A stretch of 64,000 bases of DNA, taken from contig NZ_CP027786.1 of the NCBI RefSeq assembly GCF_003795145.1, positions 2,294,001-2,358,000 of the forward strand, written 5' to 3'. The translations under genes were made by a program, and so were the position numbers. Shown in pieces: positions 18,924 to 28,514 of this stretch. How positions within the stretch are numbered: the first letter of the stretch is position 1; the number at the start of each line of letters is the position of its first letter. The notes under the pieces were generated by a model that had not been told where the DNA came from, searched no databases, and was given only the letters and a program-made list of their open reading frames with translations. The stretch is from Tetragenococcus koreensis. Its GTDB lineage: Bacteria > Bacillota > Bacilli > Lactobacillales > Enterococcaceae.

Positions 18924-20448
18924 TATATGACGTTGGTGAGAAATCACTGGCGTCTTTTTTTGTCTCAGAAAATAGAAAACAAGTGAGTTCTCCTGTAGAA
19001 TAATAGTCGACAAAAACCAAATATCCATAGGAGGAACTCACTTGCCTACATCAAATGATATGCAAAATGTACTAGATATTCAAGACAAAAACATGATTTT
19101 CGAAGATAACTGCGTGTCTTATGGGATACACAAACAAAAGAAATGTAAATTTATAGACTGTACATTGACTTATATTCCTACGGAATGTAAGAAATGTCAG
19201 GAACCAAACAAGGACTTCTCTATCTATAAAAATGGGACTCAGACTTCTAGAATCACTTTTCCAATATCTGGCATTTACCCGACCTATCTTAGAGTGAAAA
19301 AGCAGCGGTTCAAGTGTACATCTTGTGAAGCAACATTTACTGCGGAAACACCGATTGTAAAAGAGGCGTGTTTTATCTCTAATTTTATCAAAGCAGAAAT
19401 ACTGGCGAAGTCAGCTGATGCTCGTTCGATCAAGAGCTTGGCAGAAGAGACGAATGTCTCTTCCACAACGATTCAAAGAATCATCAATGAACAGGTGAAG
19501 TATTATCGACCTTACTATCATTCATTGCCGGAGAACTTGTCTTTTGATGAGTTTAAGTATGGTAATGGGCAAATGGCTTTTGAGTATATTGATGTCGTAA
19601 CAGGAACGATACTAGATATTTTAGAAAGCAAAGATACTCGTACAATCAAAGATCACTTCTGTTCTCGATACAGCCAAAACCAGAGAAATCAGGTCAAAAC
19701 GATTACGACAGACATGAATGCCAGTTACGTCAGCTTCATCCCTGAACTGTTTCCAAACGCTGATATCATTATTGATCGATTTCATATCGTTCAGCTCGTG
19801 AACCGAGCGATGAACAAAACACGCGTAAAAGTCATGAATCGACTTCGAACGTCCAATGGAGAAGACCAAAAGAAGTACAGACGACTCAAACGCTTCTGGA
19901 AGAAACTACTGAAGAAAGAGTCCGAGTTGTCTTATACTACCTATCAATACTTTCCCATGTTCGGACAGCGTCTGGAATCAGCAATCGTTTCTGAGATGTT
20001 GGCGTACGATCCAGAACTAAAAGCAACTTATACAATGTATCAAGCTATTCTTAAAGCCGTCGAACACAATGACTCAAAACAGTTAAGAACTGTTTTAGAT
20101 CAACCCGCTTCTCCTGAACTATCTGGATACATGAAAACCAGTTTAAAGACGTTGAGCGCTCATTTTCCTCATATCCAAAACACCTTCTATTATCCTTATA
20201 ACAATGGAAAGATAGAGGGAATCAATAACAAGATCAAAGTATTGAACCGGGTAGCCTATGGTTACGGTAACTTTATTCATTATAAAAATCGCATTATCCT
20301 GCACTTCAATTTAAAACCAATCAGAAATAAAATCAAAATGATAGAAAAAGAAAGAGAACATACAGCAGCGTAAGCTCGTTGTACATCCTCTTCCAAAATC
20401 TATTATTATTTGACTTTATTCTTTACCAACGTTGTTTGACAGAGAACC
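18914..20448 (+). mobile_element. ISL3-family insertion sequence at the left end of the composite
   Basis: The element is 1,535 bp. The left end GGTTCTATAATATATGACGT and the right end (reverse complement GGTTCTCTGTCAAACAACGT) are related inverted repeats. It contains one transposase. Its right end abuts IS3 orfB sequence without a copy of GGCGTTTC, so the copy is not a simple insertion in yfcC. Confidence 0.85.
19042..20373 (+). CDS. ISL3 family transposase
   Basis: This 443-residue transposase has an N-terminal zinc-finger region (CKFIDC...CKKC and later FKCTSCEATF), a helix-turn-helix at about 135-155 (IKSLAEETNVSSTTIQRII), and the DDE domain: FDEFK, TITTDMNASY, IIDRFHIVQLVNRA and the C-terminal KIEGINNKIKVLNR. 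It starts with TTG 19042 behind AGGAGG at 19029-19034. It appears intact and could mobilise the whole composite in trans. Confidence 0.9.
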   Translation: MPTSNDMQNVLDIQDKNMIFEDNCVSYGIHKQKKCKFIDCTLTYIPTECKKCQEPNKDFSIYKNGTQTSRITFPISGIYPTYLRVKKQRFKCTSCEATFTAETPIVKEACFISNFIKAEILAKSADARSIKSLAEETNVSSTTIQRIINEQVKYYRPYYHSLPENLSFDEFKYGNGQMAFEYIDVVTGTILDILESKDTRTIKDHFCSRYSQNQRNQVKTITTDMNASYVSFIPELFPNADIIIDRFHIVQLVNRAMNKTRVKVMNRLRTSNGEDQKKYRRLKRFWKKLLKKESELSYTTYQYFPMFGQRLESAIVSEMLAYDPELKATYTMYQAILKAVEHNDSKQLRTVLDQPASPELSGYMKTSLKTLSAHFPHIQNTFYYPYNNGKIEGINNKIKVLNRVAYGYGNFIHYKNRIILHFNLKPIRNKIKMIEKEREHTAA

Positions 20449-21250
20449 TTATTATCAATCAAAACCAAAGAAAGACGAATCAGAACTTGAAGAAGTAGTC
20501 GCTGAAGAATTTATCCGCAGCCGAAAGGCCTACGGCTCAAGAAAAATAAAAAAAGCCTTATCAAAACGAGGCATTCAGATCAGCCGACGAAAAATTAGTA
20601 GAATCATGAAAAATAGAGGATTAAAATCGAGCTATACTGTTGCTTATTTTAAAGTACATCATTCTACTTGCAATGAAGCCAAAACGACAAACGTATTGAA
20701 TCGTAAATTCTTAAGAGACAACCCATTAGAAGCGATCGTAACAGACTTGACTTATGTACGAGTCGAGAAAAAATGGAATTATGTCTGTTTCATTTTGGAT
20801 CTGTTCAATCGAGAAATTCTCGGCTATTCTTGTGGAGAACATAAAGATGCCGTTCTAGTAAAAAAAGCATTTAGCCGTATCAAACAACCTCTGACAGAGG
20901 TTGAGATTTTTCATACTGATCGTGGAAAAGAGTTTGATAACCAAGCTATTGATGAATTATTAACAACTTTTGACATCAATCGATCATTGAGTCATAAAGG
21001 CTGTCCTTTTGATAATGCCGTAGCTGAATCAACTTATAAGTCGCTGAAAGTAGAATTTGTCTATCAATACACATTTGAAACCTTACAACAATTGGATTTG
21101 GAGTTATTTGACTATGTCAATTGGTGGAACCACCTTCGGTTGCACGGTACACTTGGCTACGAGACACCGGTTGGTTACCGTAACCAGAGATTGGCGCAGC
21201 GAATCCTTGATAATGAGCTCGGATGTGCTAACGCTAGCGAGGCAGTCTAA
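20432..21250 (+). pseudogene. IS3 orfB transposase, 5'-truncated
   Basis: The open frame of 272 codons keeps nearly all of the IS3 orfB integrase core, but its first six codons come from the ISL3 right end. The normal copy (28841-29677) begins MCRILGLSRQSYYYQ. Without orfA and the left inverted repeat it is not expected to make a functional OrfAB transposase. Confidence 0.85.
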
Positions 21251-21377
21251 CTTTAACTGTTAGCTCCTGCCGAAGATCGTCACATCCGAGGAGGCTCATT
21301 GTCAAGGACAATCGGAATAGCATACGGAAAGAAGTTCTGCACCTTATAAAATTTGTCAAAAAAACTGTTGCCATTCC
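20449..21377 (+). mobile_element. Truncated IS3-family element (right part)
   Basis: This stretch is identical by eye to 28876-29805 with no indels and lacks the left end and orfA. The orfB relic runs from 20449 to 21250 (any start used would come from the ISL3 end, MFDREP...), keeping the DDE residues TDLTYV, HTDRGKEF and AVAEST. It is fused directly to the ISL3 right repeat. Confidence 0.9.
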
Positions 21378-21385
21378 AACTTATT

Positions 21386-21787
21386 TTATGAAAAGTATTT
21401 ATCATATTGGATACGACTTTCAATAGTCTCCTGTTCTATATAACATTTAAGTCTTTCAAAAAATAGAGAGCTATGAATTTGTAGGAGTTCATTTATAATT
21501 TCTGGTGCCTCAGTTCTAGAAATGCCGAGATATGATGTTAAGAAAGTTGAGAGTATGAGACGTCTTTCTTTAAGTAAAGCTACTTGTTCCTCACCCGAGG
21601 ATGTTAAAAAAACACCTTGATAAGAAATGTGCTGAATCATATTTTGATTTACCAGTCTATCCATTATTTCTGTAACAGAAGAAGGCTTGACCTCTAGGAT
21701 ATCAGCAACCTGTCTATTTCTTACCAACTTTTTATCTTTACTAAGTTTGTCAATAACTAGCAGATACTTTTCTTGGGTTGGTGTCAA
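21386..21787 (-). CDS. mntR: DtxR/MntR-family metal-dependent repressor
   Basis: The 134-residue protein has an N-terminal winged helix (TPTQEKYLLVIDKL; VRNRQVADILEVKPSSVTEIMDRLVNQNMI) and a helical dimerisation/metal region with the EAPEIINELLQIHSSLFFERLKCYIEQ pattern (about 85-125). It is short and lacks the SH3-like third domain, as in MntR. I choose TTG 21787, preceded by AAAGGAG with 8 bases spacing; a TTG at 21805 has no ribosome site. The protein then begins MTPTQEKYL, as family members do. It is oriented with mntABC and is likely to regulate mntABC and mntH through TTAGG/CTAA sites. It lies 8 bases from the IS3 end. Confidence 0.85.
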   Translation of the reverse strand: MTPTQEKYLLVIDKLSKDKKLVRNRQVADILEVKPSSVTEIMDRLVNQNMIQHISYQGVFLTSSGEEQVALLKERRLILSTFLTSYLGISRTEAPEIINELLQIHSSLFFERLKCYIEQETIESRIQYDKYFS

Positions 21788-21903
21788 TGTTAGTTCTCCT
21801 TTCAAGTAAAATCAGTAGCATCCTACGTTATTAAACTGGGGTGTCTTTATGTAACATATCTAAAAATAATCCTAAGAAAAAAATTAGCTAAGTAATAATT
21901 TGT

Positions 21904-22001
21904 CTTTTGATGATATCTTATCGTAATGAGATATCTGAGGACCGCTCAATCATCAAAAGTCGTCCCTCTAAATAAACTACAAGAATAATTACTTAGAGGG
22001 A
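21904..22001 (-). terminator. Hairpins downstream of mntA
   Basis: Two hairpins lie between mntA and the regulator. One is CTTTTGATGA (21904) with TCATCAAAAG (21950-21959), with an inner GATATCTTA/GAGATATC. The other is CCCTCTAA (21964) with TTAGAGGG (21993-22000). They probably end the mntABC transcript; the U-runs are weak. Confidence 0.45.
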
Positions 22002-22033
22002 AACTTTAAAATATCAATATGTTTTTAACATTG

Positions 22034-22969
22034 CTAAGCTAGACCATCATGAATTTTGTTTAGATTCCATTTCATCATTGTATAGTAGGTATCGCCTTCG
22101 GAACCTTCTTTTGCTAATGAATCAGTAAAAATTTTGGAATAAATTTCTAATCCCGTTTCATCGGCAACTTTATTCATTGACTTAGATGAAACAGAGGTTT
22201 CTACGAACAAATGTTTGACATCAGAGTTTTCTATTTTAGCTAACACAGCTTTCATTTGTTCGGGAGTACCTTGAGATTCGGTATTGATTTCCCAAATGTA
22301 AGCTGGCGCAACATGATAGGCTTTTGAGAAGTATTTGAAGGCACCCTCTGAGGTGACCAATAAACGCTGTGATTCAGGAATATCGAGAAATTTTGATTGC
22401 GCTTCCTCATGTAACTTTTGTAATTTTTTGATATAAGCATCAGAATTAGTTTGGTAATAATCTGCATTTTTTGAATCTTTTTCCTTTAAGACTTTGGTGA
22501 TTGTTTTGACGTATTGAACACCATTGGCTAAATCAAGCCAGGCATGAGGATCTTCTTCTTCGACGTTGGTTGTTAAGTGCTCCGGTGTTACACCTTCACT
22601 GGCGGCGAAAACATCTTTATCGAATTCTTTATGAGCAGTGCTTACCAACTTCTTGAACCAACCACTACCGCCAGTTTCTAAATTCAGTCCGTTGTGAAAT
22701 AAAACTGTTGCATCTGTTGCTTTTGAGATATCTTCCGGTTTAGGTTCATACTCGTGGGGATCCACGCCGCGTTGAACAATACTATATAGTTCAACGCGAT
22801 CTTTAGCCACATTTTTAACCATGTCTTCCAAAATCGAGTTTGTAGTTACTACGCTGATTTTTTTGGAATCTGTTGATTGTTTGGAATCTCCACTTCGTCC
22901 GTTGACAAAAAAGATTACTCCGGCGACGGCTGCGATCACTACTACGATGGTTACTAATATTCTTTTCAT
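22034..22969 (-). CDS. mntA: Manganese ABC importer, substrate-binding protein
   Basis: This 311-residue cluster-A binding protein has an N-terminal hydrophobic anchor (about 4-23) but no lipobox cysteine, so it is anchored by its signal segment. Manganese-type ligands are seen: His in DPHEYEP, His in DPHAW, Glu in [10 protein letters not shown], Asp in IFTDSLAK. It is closely similar in motif spacing to the C-terminal half of the fused protein at 4306-6066. It is the last gene of the mntBCA-order operon, with a 2-base gap after the permease gene. Confidence 0.92.
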   Translation of the reverse strand: MKRILVTIVVVIAAVAGVIFFVNGRSGDSKQSTDSKKISVVTTNSILEDMVKNVAKDRVELYSIVQRGVDPHEYEPKPEDISKATDATVLFHNGLNLETGGSGWFKKLVSTAHKEFDKDVFAASEGVTPEHLTTNVEEEDPHAWLDLANGVQYVKTITKVLKEKDSKNADYYQTNSDAYIKKLQKLHEEAQSKFLDIPESQRLLVTSEGAFKYFSKAYHVAPAYIWEINTESQGTPEQMKAVLAKIENSDVKHLFVETSVSSKSMNKVADETGLEIYSKIFTDSLAKEGSEGDTYYTMMKWNLNKIHDGLA

Positions 22970-22971
22970 AT

Positions 22972-23826
22972 TTACGCCTCTTTTCTATTTTTGTGTATAT
23001 GTAACAAGTTTTGTTTTGGTGAGAAGATAAAGGAAATTAAGAATAACCCTGCTGCGACAATAACAATCGCTGGACCAGAAGCCCAGTTGAATGTGTAGCT
23101 GAAGTACAAACCACAAATTGATGCGACAACACCAAATATAGCGGAGAAAACAAGCATCACGGACAAGCGGTCGGTCCAAAAGTATGCTGTTGCAGCTGGC
23201 GTAATTAACATGGCCACTACTAAGATGATTCCGACAGTTTGTAATGCTGATACGGTTACTAGCGTTAAGACGAGCATAAGGCTATAGTGGATTAGTTGGG
23301 TATTTAATCCATATGTTTTAGCGAAGGTCTGATCAAAGGAAGTGATTAACAATTCTTTATAAAATACTTGTACAAAAATAATCACAATTCCTAAAACAAT
23401 TGCCGTTGTGATCATATCACTATTACTAACAGCTAGAATGTTTCCAAATAAAATATGGTGTAGATTGGTTGAGCTTTCGGCCATAGAGATTAAAATGAAT
23501 CCCAATGCATAAAAGAAGCTGAAGACAACCCCTATTGCAGTATCTACTTTGATTTTACTATGAGAAGCCACGTAGCCGATTAACATTGCAGCTAGTACAC
23601 CAAAAATAGATGCTCCAATCAAGATATTTATACCTAACATATAAGCAACAGCAACCCCTGGCAATACTGAATGAGAAATAGCGTCCCCCATCAAAGACAT
23701 TCCTCGTAGAATGATGAAACTCCCAATAATCCCAGACATAATCCCCACCATTATTGCAGTGATTAATGCACTTTGAAGGAAATCATATTTTCCTAACGCT
23801 TGAAAAAAATCCGAGAGAGCAGTCAT
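22972..23826 (-). CDS. mntC: Manganese ABC importer, permease
   Basis: The 284-residue ABC-3 family permease has eight or so hydrophobic helices and the motifs [21 protein letters not shown] and GIILVVAMLITPAATAYFW. It stops before the extra anchor-plus-binding-domain found in the fused relative of this window. Its start directly follows the ATPase stop, so the operon is tightly coupled. Confidence 0.93.
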   Translation of the reverse strand: MTALSDFFQALGKYDFLQSALITAIMVGIMSGIIGSFIILRGMSLMGDAISHSVLPGVAVAYMLGINILIGASIFGVLAAMLIGYVASHSKIKVDTAIGVVFSFFYALGFILISMAESSTNLHHILFGNILAVSNSDMITTAIVLGIVIIFVQVFYKELLITSFDQTFAKTYGLNTQLIHYSLMLVLTLVTVSALQTVGIILVVAMLITPAATAYFWTDRLSVMLVFSAIFGVVASICGLYFSYTFNWASGPAIVIVAAGLFLISFIFSPKQNLLHIHKNRKEA

Positions 23827-24558
23827 TCAATTTACCTCCTGAAATAGAACTGAAGATAAGTCATCACTGAATGCTTTACTGATATTCTTCGAATTGTAGA
23901 CTTCTTGAGTTGGCCCAAAGTCAATGATTCCGTGATTCATAATGACTAATTCATCAAAGTAATCATAAACTTTATTTAAATCGTGATGGATAACGATAAT
24001 GGTTTTTTGTTCGTCTCGCCATTGTTTTAAAATAGCCATGATGGCACGCTCACTTTCCACATCAATTCCAACAAAAGGTTCATCTAAGACAACAATTTCT
24101 GCCTGTTGTAAAATTGCTCGAGCTACGAATACCCGCTGTAATTGTCCGCCTGACAAATTACCTATTTGCCGATTAGCAAAGTCAGTCATTTTAACTTGCT
24201 CAAGAGCTGCATCACAAGCAACACGTTCGCTTTTTCCTGGAGTCTTAAACAATCCCAGTTTTCCATAACTACCAGTTAAAACCAAATCATAGACATTGAT
24301 TGGAAAACTGAGATCTAAATCCTTTCGTTGCTCTACATAGGCAACCTTCTTTTTTACTGTTGCCATTGAATGACCATCAAGCGCGCTACTACCTGATTTT
24401 GGATGAATAAGACCCAATATTGCCTTGATTAAAGTAGATTTACCAGCTCCATTAGGTCCGATAATGCCAGTAATCTTCCCTGCATTAAAATGGACGGATA
24501 AATTATTGAATACCGGTGTATCGCAGTACGCAACAGATAATTTTTTTACAGTTAACAA
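23827..24558 (-). CDS. mntB: Manganese ABC importer, ATPase
   Basis: The 243-residue ABC ATPase has Walker [10 protein letters not shown], the Q-loop in YVEQRKD, signature LSGGQLQR, Walker [14 protein letters not shown] and switch histidine VIHHD. The likely start is TTG 24558 (read as Met) behind AAAGGAGG. It is the first gene of the operon, divergent from mntH. A near-ideal promoter lies in the intergenic region. Confidence 0.92.
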   Translation of the reverse strand: MLTVKKLSVAYCDTPVFNNLSVHFNAGKITGIIGPNGAGKSTLIKAILGLIHPKSGSSALDGHSMATVKKKVAYVEQRKDLDLSFPINVYDLVLTGSYGKLGLFKTPGKSERVACDAALEQVKMTDFANRQIGNLSGGQLQRVFVARAILQQAEIVVLDEPFVGIDVESERAIMAILKQWRDEQKTIIVIHHDLNKVYDYFDELVIMNHGIIDFGPTQEVYNSKNISKAFSDDLSSVLFQEVN

Positions 24559-24596
24559 ATAAAAACCTCCTTTAAAAACTAAATTTTTCTAATTTT

Positions 24597-24650
24597 AGTA
24601 TAACCTCTAAAAATATTTTGGTCAACCTTATTTTTTTTAGGTTTGTCTAA
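24597..24650. promoter_or_regulatory. Divergent mntB/mntH control region with operator
   Basis: On the reverse strand TTGACC (24620-24625) and TATACT (24597-24602) are 17 bases apart and drive mntBCA. On the forward side, at 24637-24650, TTAGGTTTGTCTAA matches the TTAGG-N4-(C/T)CTAA palindrome found at 3541-3554 ahead of the resident manganese locus, which suggests control of mntH and perhaps both directions. Confidence 0.65.
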
Positions 24651-24682
24651 TATTTTGCTTTAATTTAATAAAAAAGAGGTGT

Positions 24683-26296
24683 ATGCTTATGATGTTTTTA
24701 AAGGAAGGTGGAAATATTTTGAAAGATACAACAAGTCAGTCCGGTAAAGAGCACAAACCTCGATTAATTCAGCATGCGAATGGTCCCTCTTTAGAGGAAA
24801 TTAACGGAACTGTCGAGGTACCCAAAGGCAAAGGCTTTTGGAAAATCCTGTTCGCCTATTCTGGACCGGGAGCATTAGTTGCTGTGGGATATATGGATCC
24901 AGGCAACTGGTCTACTTCGATTACGGGTGGGCAAAACTTCCAGTATTTATTAATGTCGGTCATTTTAATGTCTAGTTTAATTGCAATGCTATTACAATAT
25001 ATGGCTGCTAAATTGGGAATTGTTAGTCAAATGGATTTAGCTCAAGCAATTCGAGCGAGAACGAGTAAAAAACTAGGAATCATTTTATGGATTTTAACGG
25101 AATTAGCGATTATGGCAACAGATATTGCGGAAGTAATTGGCGCATCAATTGCTCTTTATTTACTTTTTAATATTCCGCTTGTCGTCGCAGTCTTTATTAC
25201 GGTATTTGATGTTTTATTATTATTGTTGTTAACGAAAGTTGGTTTTAGAAAAATTGAAGCAATAGTTGTCTGTTTGATTTTTGTAATTCTTTTTGTGTTT
25301 GTTTATCAAGTAGCGTTGTCTGATCCTAATTGGGGGGATGTACTTAAAGGATTGGTTCCGACTGGTGAAACGTTCTCCTCTACACATTCAATTGGTGGTC
25401 AAACGCCTTTAACTGGTGCATTAGGAATTATTGGTGCAACAGTTATGCCTCATAATTTATATCTACATTCGGCTGTGTCTCAGACTCGAAAGATAAATCG
25501 TACGGATGAAGATGAAATCGCCAATGCTGTACGATTTTCAACATGGGATTCTAACATTCAATTGACTCTCGCTTTTTTTGTTAACTCCTTATTGCTCATA
25601 ATGGGAGTTGCTGTTTTTAAAACAGGGGCAGTGAAAGATCCATCATTCTTTGGGTTGTATGAGGCTTTATCAAATCCGGATACATTGAGTAACGGAATTT
25701 TAATCACCGTTGCAAAATCAGGTCTTCTTTCTACATTATTCGCAGTCGCGTTACTAGCTTCTGGACAAAATTCAACGATTACCGGAACTTTAACTGGACA
25801 AGTAATTATGGAGGGATTCATTCATATGAGAATGCCAATTTGGCTAAGACGTTTAATTACGCGTTTGATTTCAGTTATCCCAGTGTTAATCTGTGTAATT
25901 ATTACAAGCAGGCAAGGAACGATTCGGGAGCACACAGCGTTAAATACACTAATGAATAATTCACAAGTCTTCTTAGCTTTTGCGTTACCATTTTCGATGG
26001 TACCATTATTAATGATGACCAATAGTGAGGTGGAAATGGGAAGCCGGTTTAAAAATTCGATAGTTATTCGGATACTAGGATGGGGTTCAGTAATTGGATT
26101 GACATATTTAAATTTGATTGGATTGCCCGGCCAAATTGAAGGTTTTTTTGGTGAAAAGGTGACATCAAGCCAACTTGTACTAGCTGATTCTATTGCCTAT
26201 GTCATTATCGTCGCAGTATTACTACTGTTAGCGTGGACAATTATTGAACTGTATAAAGGAAATAAAAAATATAATCAATTAATTAATGAAAGGTAA
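24683..26296 (+). CDS. mntH: Nramp family Mn2+/H+ symporter
   Basis: This 537-residue Nramp transporter has eleven or twelve helices. The helix 1 motif GYMDPGNWSTSITGG carries the DPGN metal-binding residues, and helix 6 has the MPHNLYLHSA motif with the metal-binding Met, both diagnostic of MntH. The start could be ATG 24683 (AGAGG, short spacing) or TTG 24719 (AAGGAAGGTGG); the latter gives MKDTTSQSGKEHKPR, and I cannot decide between them. It is followed 8 bases later by a universal stress protein gene, probably in one transcript. Confidence 0.94.
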   Translation: MLMMFLKEGGNILKDTTSQSGKEHKPRLIQHANGPSLEEINGTVEVPKGKGFWKILFAYSGPGALVAVGYMDPGNWSTSITGGQNFQYLLMSVILMSSLIAMLLQYMAAKLGIVSQMDLAQAIRARTSKKLGIILWILTELAIMATDIAEVIGASIALYLLFNIPLVVAVFITVFDVLLLLLLTKVGFRKIEAIVVCLIFVILFVFVYQVALSDPNWGDVLKGLVPTGETFSSTHSIGGQTPLTGALGIIGATVMPHNLYLHSAVSQTRKINRTDEDEIANAVRFSTWDSNIQLTLAFFVNSLLLIMGVAVFKTGAVKDPSFFGLYEALSNPDTLSNGILITVAKSGLLSTLFAVALLASGQNSTITGTLTGQVIMEGFIHMRMPIWLRRLITRLISVIPVLICVIITSRQGTIREHTALNTLMNNSQVFLAFALPFSMVPLLMMTNSEVEMGSRFKNSIVIRILGWGSVIGLTYLNLIGLPGQIEGFFGEKVTSSQLVLADSIAYVIIVAVLLLLAWTIIELYKGNKKYNQLINER

Positions 26297-26304
26297 GATG
26301 CACT

Positions 26305-26742
26305 ATGGAAGGATTTGATGAATTTAAAAATATTTTAGTTGGGGTAGATGAATCAGAAGGAGCTCAAAAAGCCTTTCAATATGCTGTAAAGCAAGCGAGT
26401 AAAACTGGAGCCGCATTACTGATTGCCTCAATTTTAGAAATTGAAGAGTTGAATGTTTATGAAGCGTTAGACCCTGAGTACTTGAGCCAGAAACAAAGTC
26501 AATTGTTACTTAATTTGGAAAAGTACAAACAATATGCAGAAAATAGCGGTGTAAAAAACATTCAGCTGTACAGTGGAGAAGGTGATCCGGCCGAGGAAAT
26601 TACTAAGACGATTTTGCCAGCAACATCTGCAGATATCTTAATCATTGGATCGCGATCAATGCATGGAATTAAAGGATATTTTGGTTCGCATGCTACTTAT
26701 ATGGTTAAAAATTCTCCAATCTCAATTACAGTTATTAAGTAA
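26305..26742 (+). CDS. Universal stress protein, UspA family
   Basis: The 145-residue single-domain Usp has ILVGVDESEGAQKAF at the N-terminus (the Asp that contacts adenine) and the C-terminal GSRSMHGIKGYFGSHATYMVKNS stretch forming the G-2x-G-9x-G(S) nucleotide loop, so ATP binding is likely. It sits immediately downstream of mntH in the same direction. A GTG or ATG just before it (ATG 26305 after AAGG) is used. Its role alongside manganese uptake is not known. Confidence 0.9.
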   Translation: MEGFDEFKNILVGVDESEGAQKAFQYAVKQASKTGAALLIASILEIEELNVYEALDPEYLSQKQSQLLLNLEKYKQYAENSGVKNIQLYSGEGDPAEEITKTILPATSADILIIGSRSMHGIKGYFGSHATYMVKNSPISITVIK

Positions 26743-26799
26743 ATATTGCAGATAATATGTATTTGGGTCAATATCTTGGACAAATTTTAATAGAGATGG

Positions 26800-26997
26800 T
26801 TATGCTATTTCCTCTCTTGACAGGTCTTCAAACTCCTGTGGAGTTAGATAACCAATCGAACTAATGTAGCTAAATAGCGCTCGTTTGGCTTCTTCAAAAT
26901 CTGAGTAAGTAGTCGTATAGACCTCTTCTTTTTTCAATGATGCATAGGAAGATTCGATTATTGTATACTGGCTGCATAAATCCGTTTGTAGAACCAT
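26800..26997 (-). pseudogene. IS3 orfB C-terminal fragment
   Basis: This fragment of about 65 codons resembles the end of an IS3-family integrase: LQTDLCSQYT (decayed HTD-GSQYT), LKKEEVYTTTYSDFEEAKRALFSYI and IGYLTPQEFE. The catalytic regions upstream are missing. It is distinct from the two other IS3 types in this window. Confidence 0.75.
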
Positions 26998-27041
26998 TCC
27001 TCCTGGAATGTGATAATGCTTTTTGGATTAGAGTCAATAGC

Positions 27042-28260
27042 TGAGACACTTTTTACGAGAGATTTTTTATGTTAAGCAGCCAGTATCTTTTTCTAAAATT
27101 CAACCGGAGACAGATATGCTAAAGCACTGTGAATTCTGTGGTTGTTATAAAATCCTTGAACGTAACTGAAAATTTGTCGCCTTGCTTCTTCAAAAGTTTG
27201 ATATATTGGTCGTTGGGACACATGTTCTTTCTTCAATAATGCATGGAATGATTCGATTCCTTCGTTATCGTAGGGACAGCCTTTACGGCTGTAGGAATGG
27301 TGATAGTTAATTCTTTCAGCCGTTCTTCGTATTCATTACTTGTATACTGCGACCCTAAATCGGTATGCAAAATCAGCCCATTTTCAACATTTCTATTTGA
27401 AACAGCGTCCTCAAGGGCTTTTTCTACAATAACAGTCGTCATATTACGATCAAAGTGATAACCGATAATTTTTCTTGAATGAAGGTCCATGATGGTTGAG
27501 AGATAGCACCATCCATCGTCTAACGTATGGATGTATGTGATATCAGCTACCCATTTCTGATTCAACCTAGTAGTAGAAAAATCTTGCTTCAATAAATTTT
27601 GATAGTTTTTCAAGAGTTTCTTGGCAGGCTTACCTGCTTTGAATTTCTTAATGACAATAGATCGGATCTTTTGACGCCTCATTGATCTCTGAATACATTT
27701 CATGCTGATTTTTCGATAGTCTGAATAGTTTTGTGCGAGTATATAATGAATTTTCCCAGCACCGTAGACACGACCACTTTCGTGGTAGACACGGAGGACT
27801 CGACGATCCAACAAAACTTGTTCGTTAGCTCTTTTGGATGGGGTCGGATTAATTTTACGATAGTACACAGCTCTAGATATGCCAAGCAGACGACACATTT
27901 TTGACACACTGTGATGGCCTGCTTCTCTTTCTTGACGGATGAATTCAATGATTTCTATTTCTTTGCCAGCAGGCCGAGTGATTTTTTTAAGATGAGGAGT
28001 TCCTCGTCTTTTTCTTTTAATTGCTTTTTTAAAGCTTTAGCTTCGTCCGGAGTAAGTCCGCCCGGACTTATTCTGGTTGTAACTTGAACCCACTTTAGTA
28101 TAGTAGAATATCCAACTTCGTATTCTAAGGATAATTGTCGTGCTTATTTTCCTTGTTTGTGCAACTCTAAAATCGCTTCTTAAATTCTTTCGTGTAGCGT
28201 TTTGGCATGACGAGACACCTTCCTTTGAGATTAGTTTACCCTCTCTCAAAATCTGTCTCA
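27042..28260 (-). mobile_element. Degenerate IS3-family element
   Basis: TGAGACACTTTTTACGAGAG (27042-27061) and the reverse complement of 28241-28260 (TGAGACAGATTTTGAGAGAG) match at about 15 of 20 positions and mark the ends of a 1.2-kb element. No clear target duplication is seen. The reading frames are broken. Confidence 0.75.
27093..28208 (-). pseudogene. IS3 transposase OrfA/OrfB, multiply disrupted
   Basis: OrfA begins MPKRYTKEFKKRF at 28208 and soon meets in-frame stops; its frame later reads LTPDEAKALKKQLKEKDEEL. OrfB begins near SVSKMCRLLGISRAVYYRK and is open from 27907 to 27233 with KWVADITYIHT and HTDLGSQYTS. It then shifts frame before the third catalytic residue and ends with SALAYLSPVEF at 27093. 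At least one frameshift and several stops make it inactive. Confidence 0.85.
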
Positions 28261-28261
28261 A

Positions 28262-28381
28262 CTTCTATCCTACATCCAGGACTTAATAGTTATTAACAAA
28301 CACTATTATGAATATCAATTCATGCGCGGATTAAAATATGCTATCGATACCAGTAGTGTTGTGCTTGCGGATAGTATATAA
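28262..28381 (+). pseudogene. 3' fragment of an unrecognised gene
   Basis: Between two IS3 elements a frame open from the left element reads ...NKHYYEYQFMRGLKYAID and ends in VVLADSI before TAA at 28379. It looks like the last 40 codons of a real gene cut by the IS3 insertion. I do not recognise the family. Confidence 0.35.
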
Positions 28382-28514
28382 ATTTAATAAAAGATTCATT
28401 AAAAAAATTACATATAGGATAATTTTGTAGGTATGAATCTGGATAGGCTACAATTAACTAGACAGAAAAATTAAGGTGTGTAGACTAGAAGAAAATATAC
28501 CAGGAGGAATTTTT

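Noticed and set aside
18914-20448. Simple insertion of one ISL3 element in yfcC
   Set aside because: The base after 20448 is IS3 orfB sequence, not the GGCGTTTC duplication; the duplication is at 29867, so the insertion unit is the longer one.
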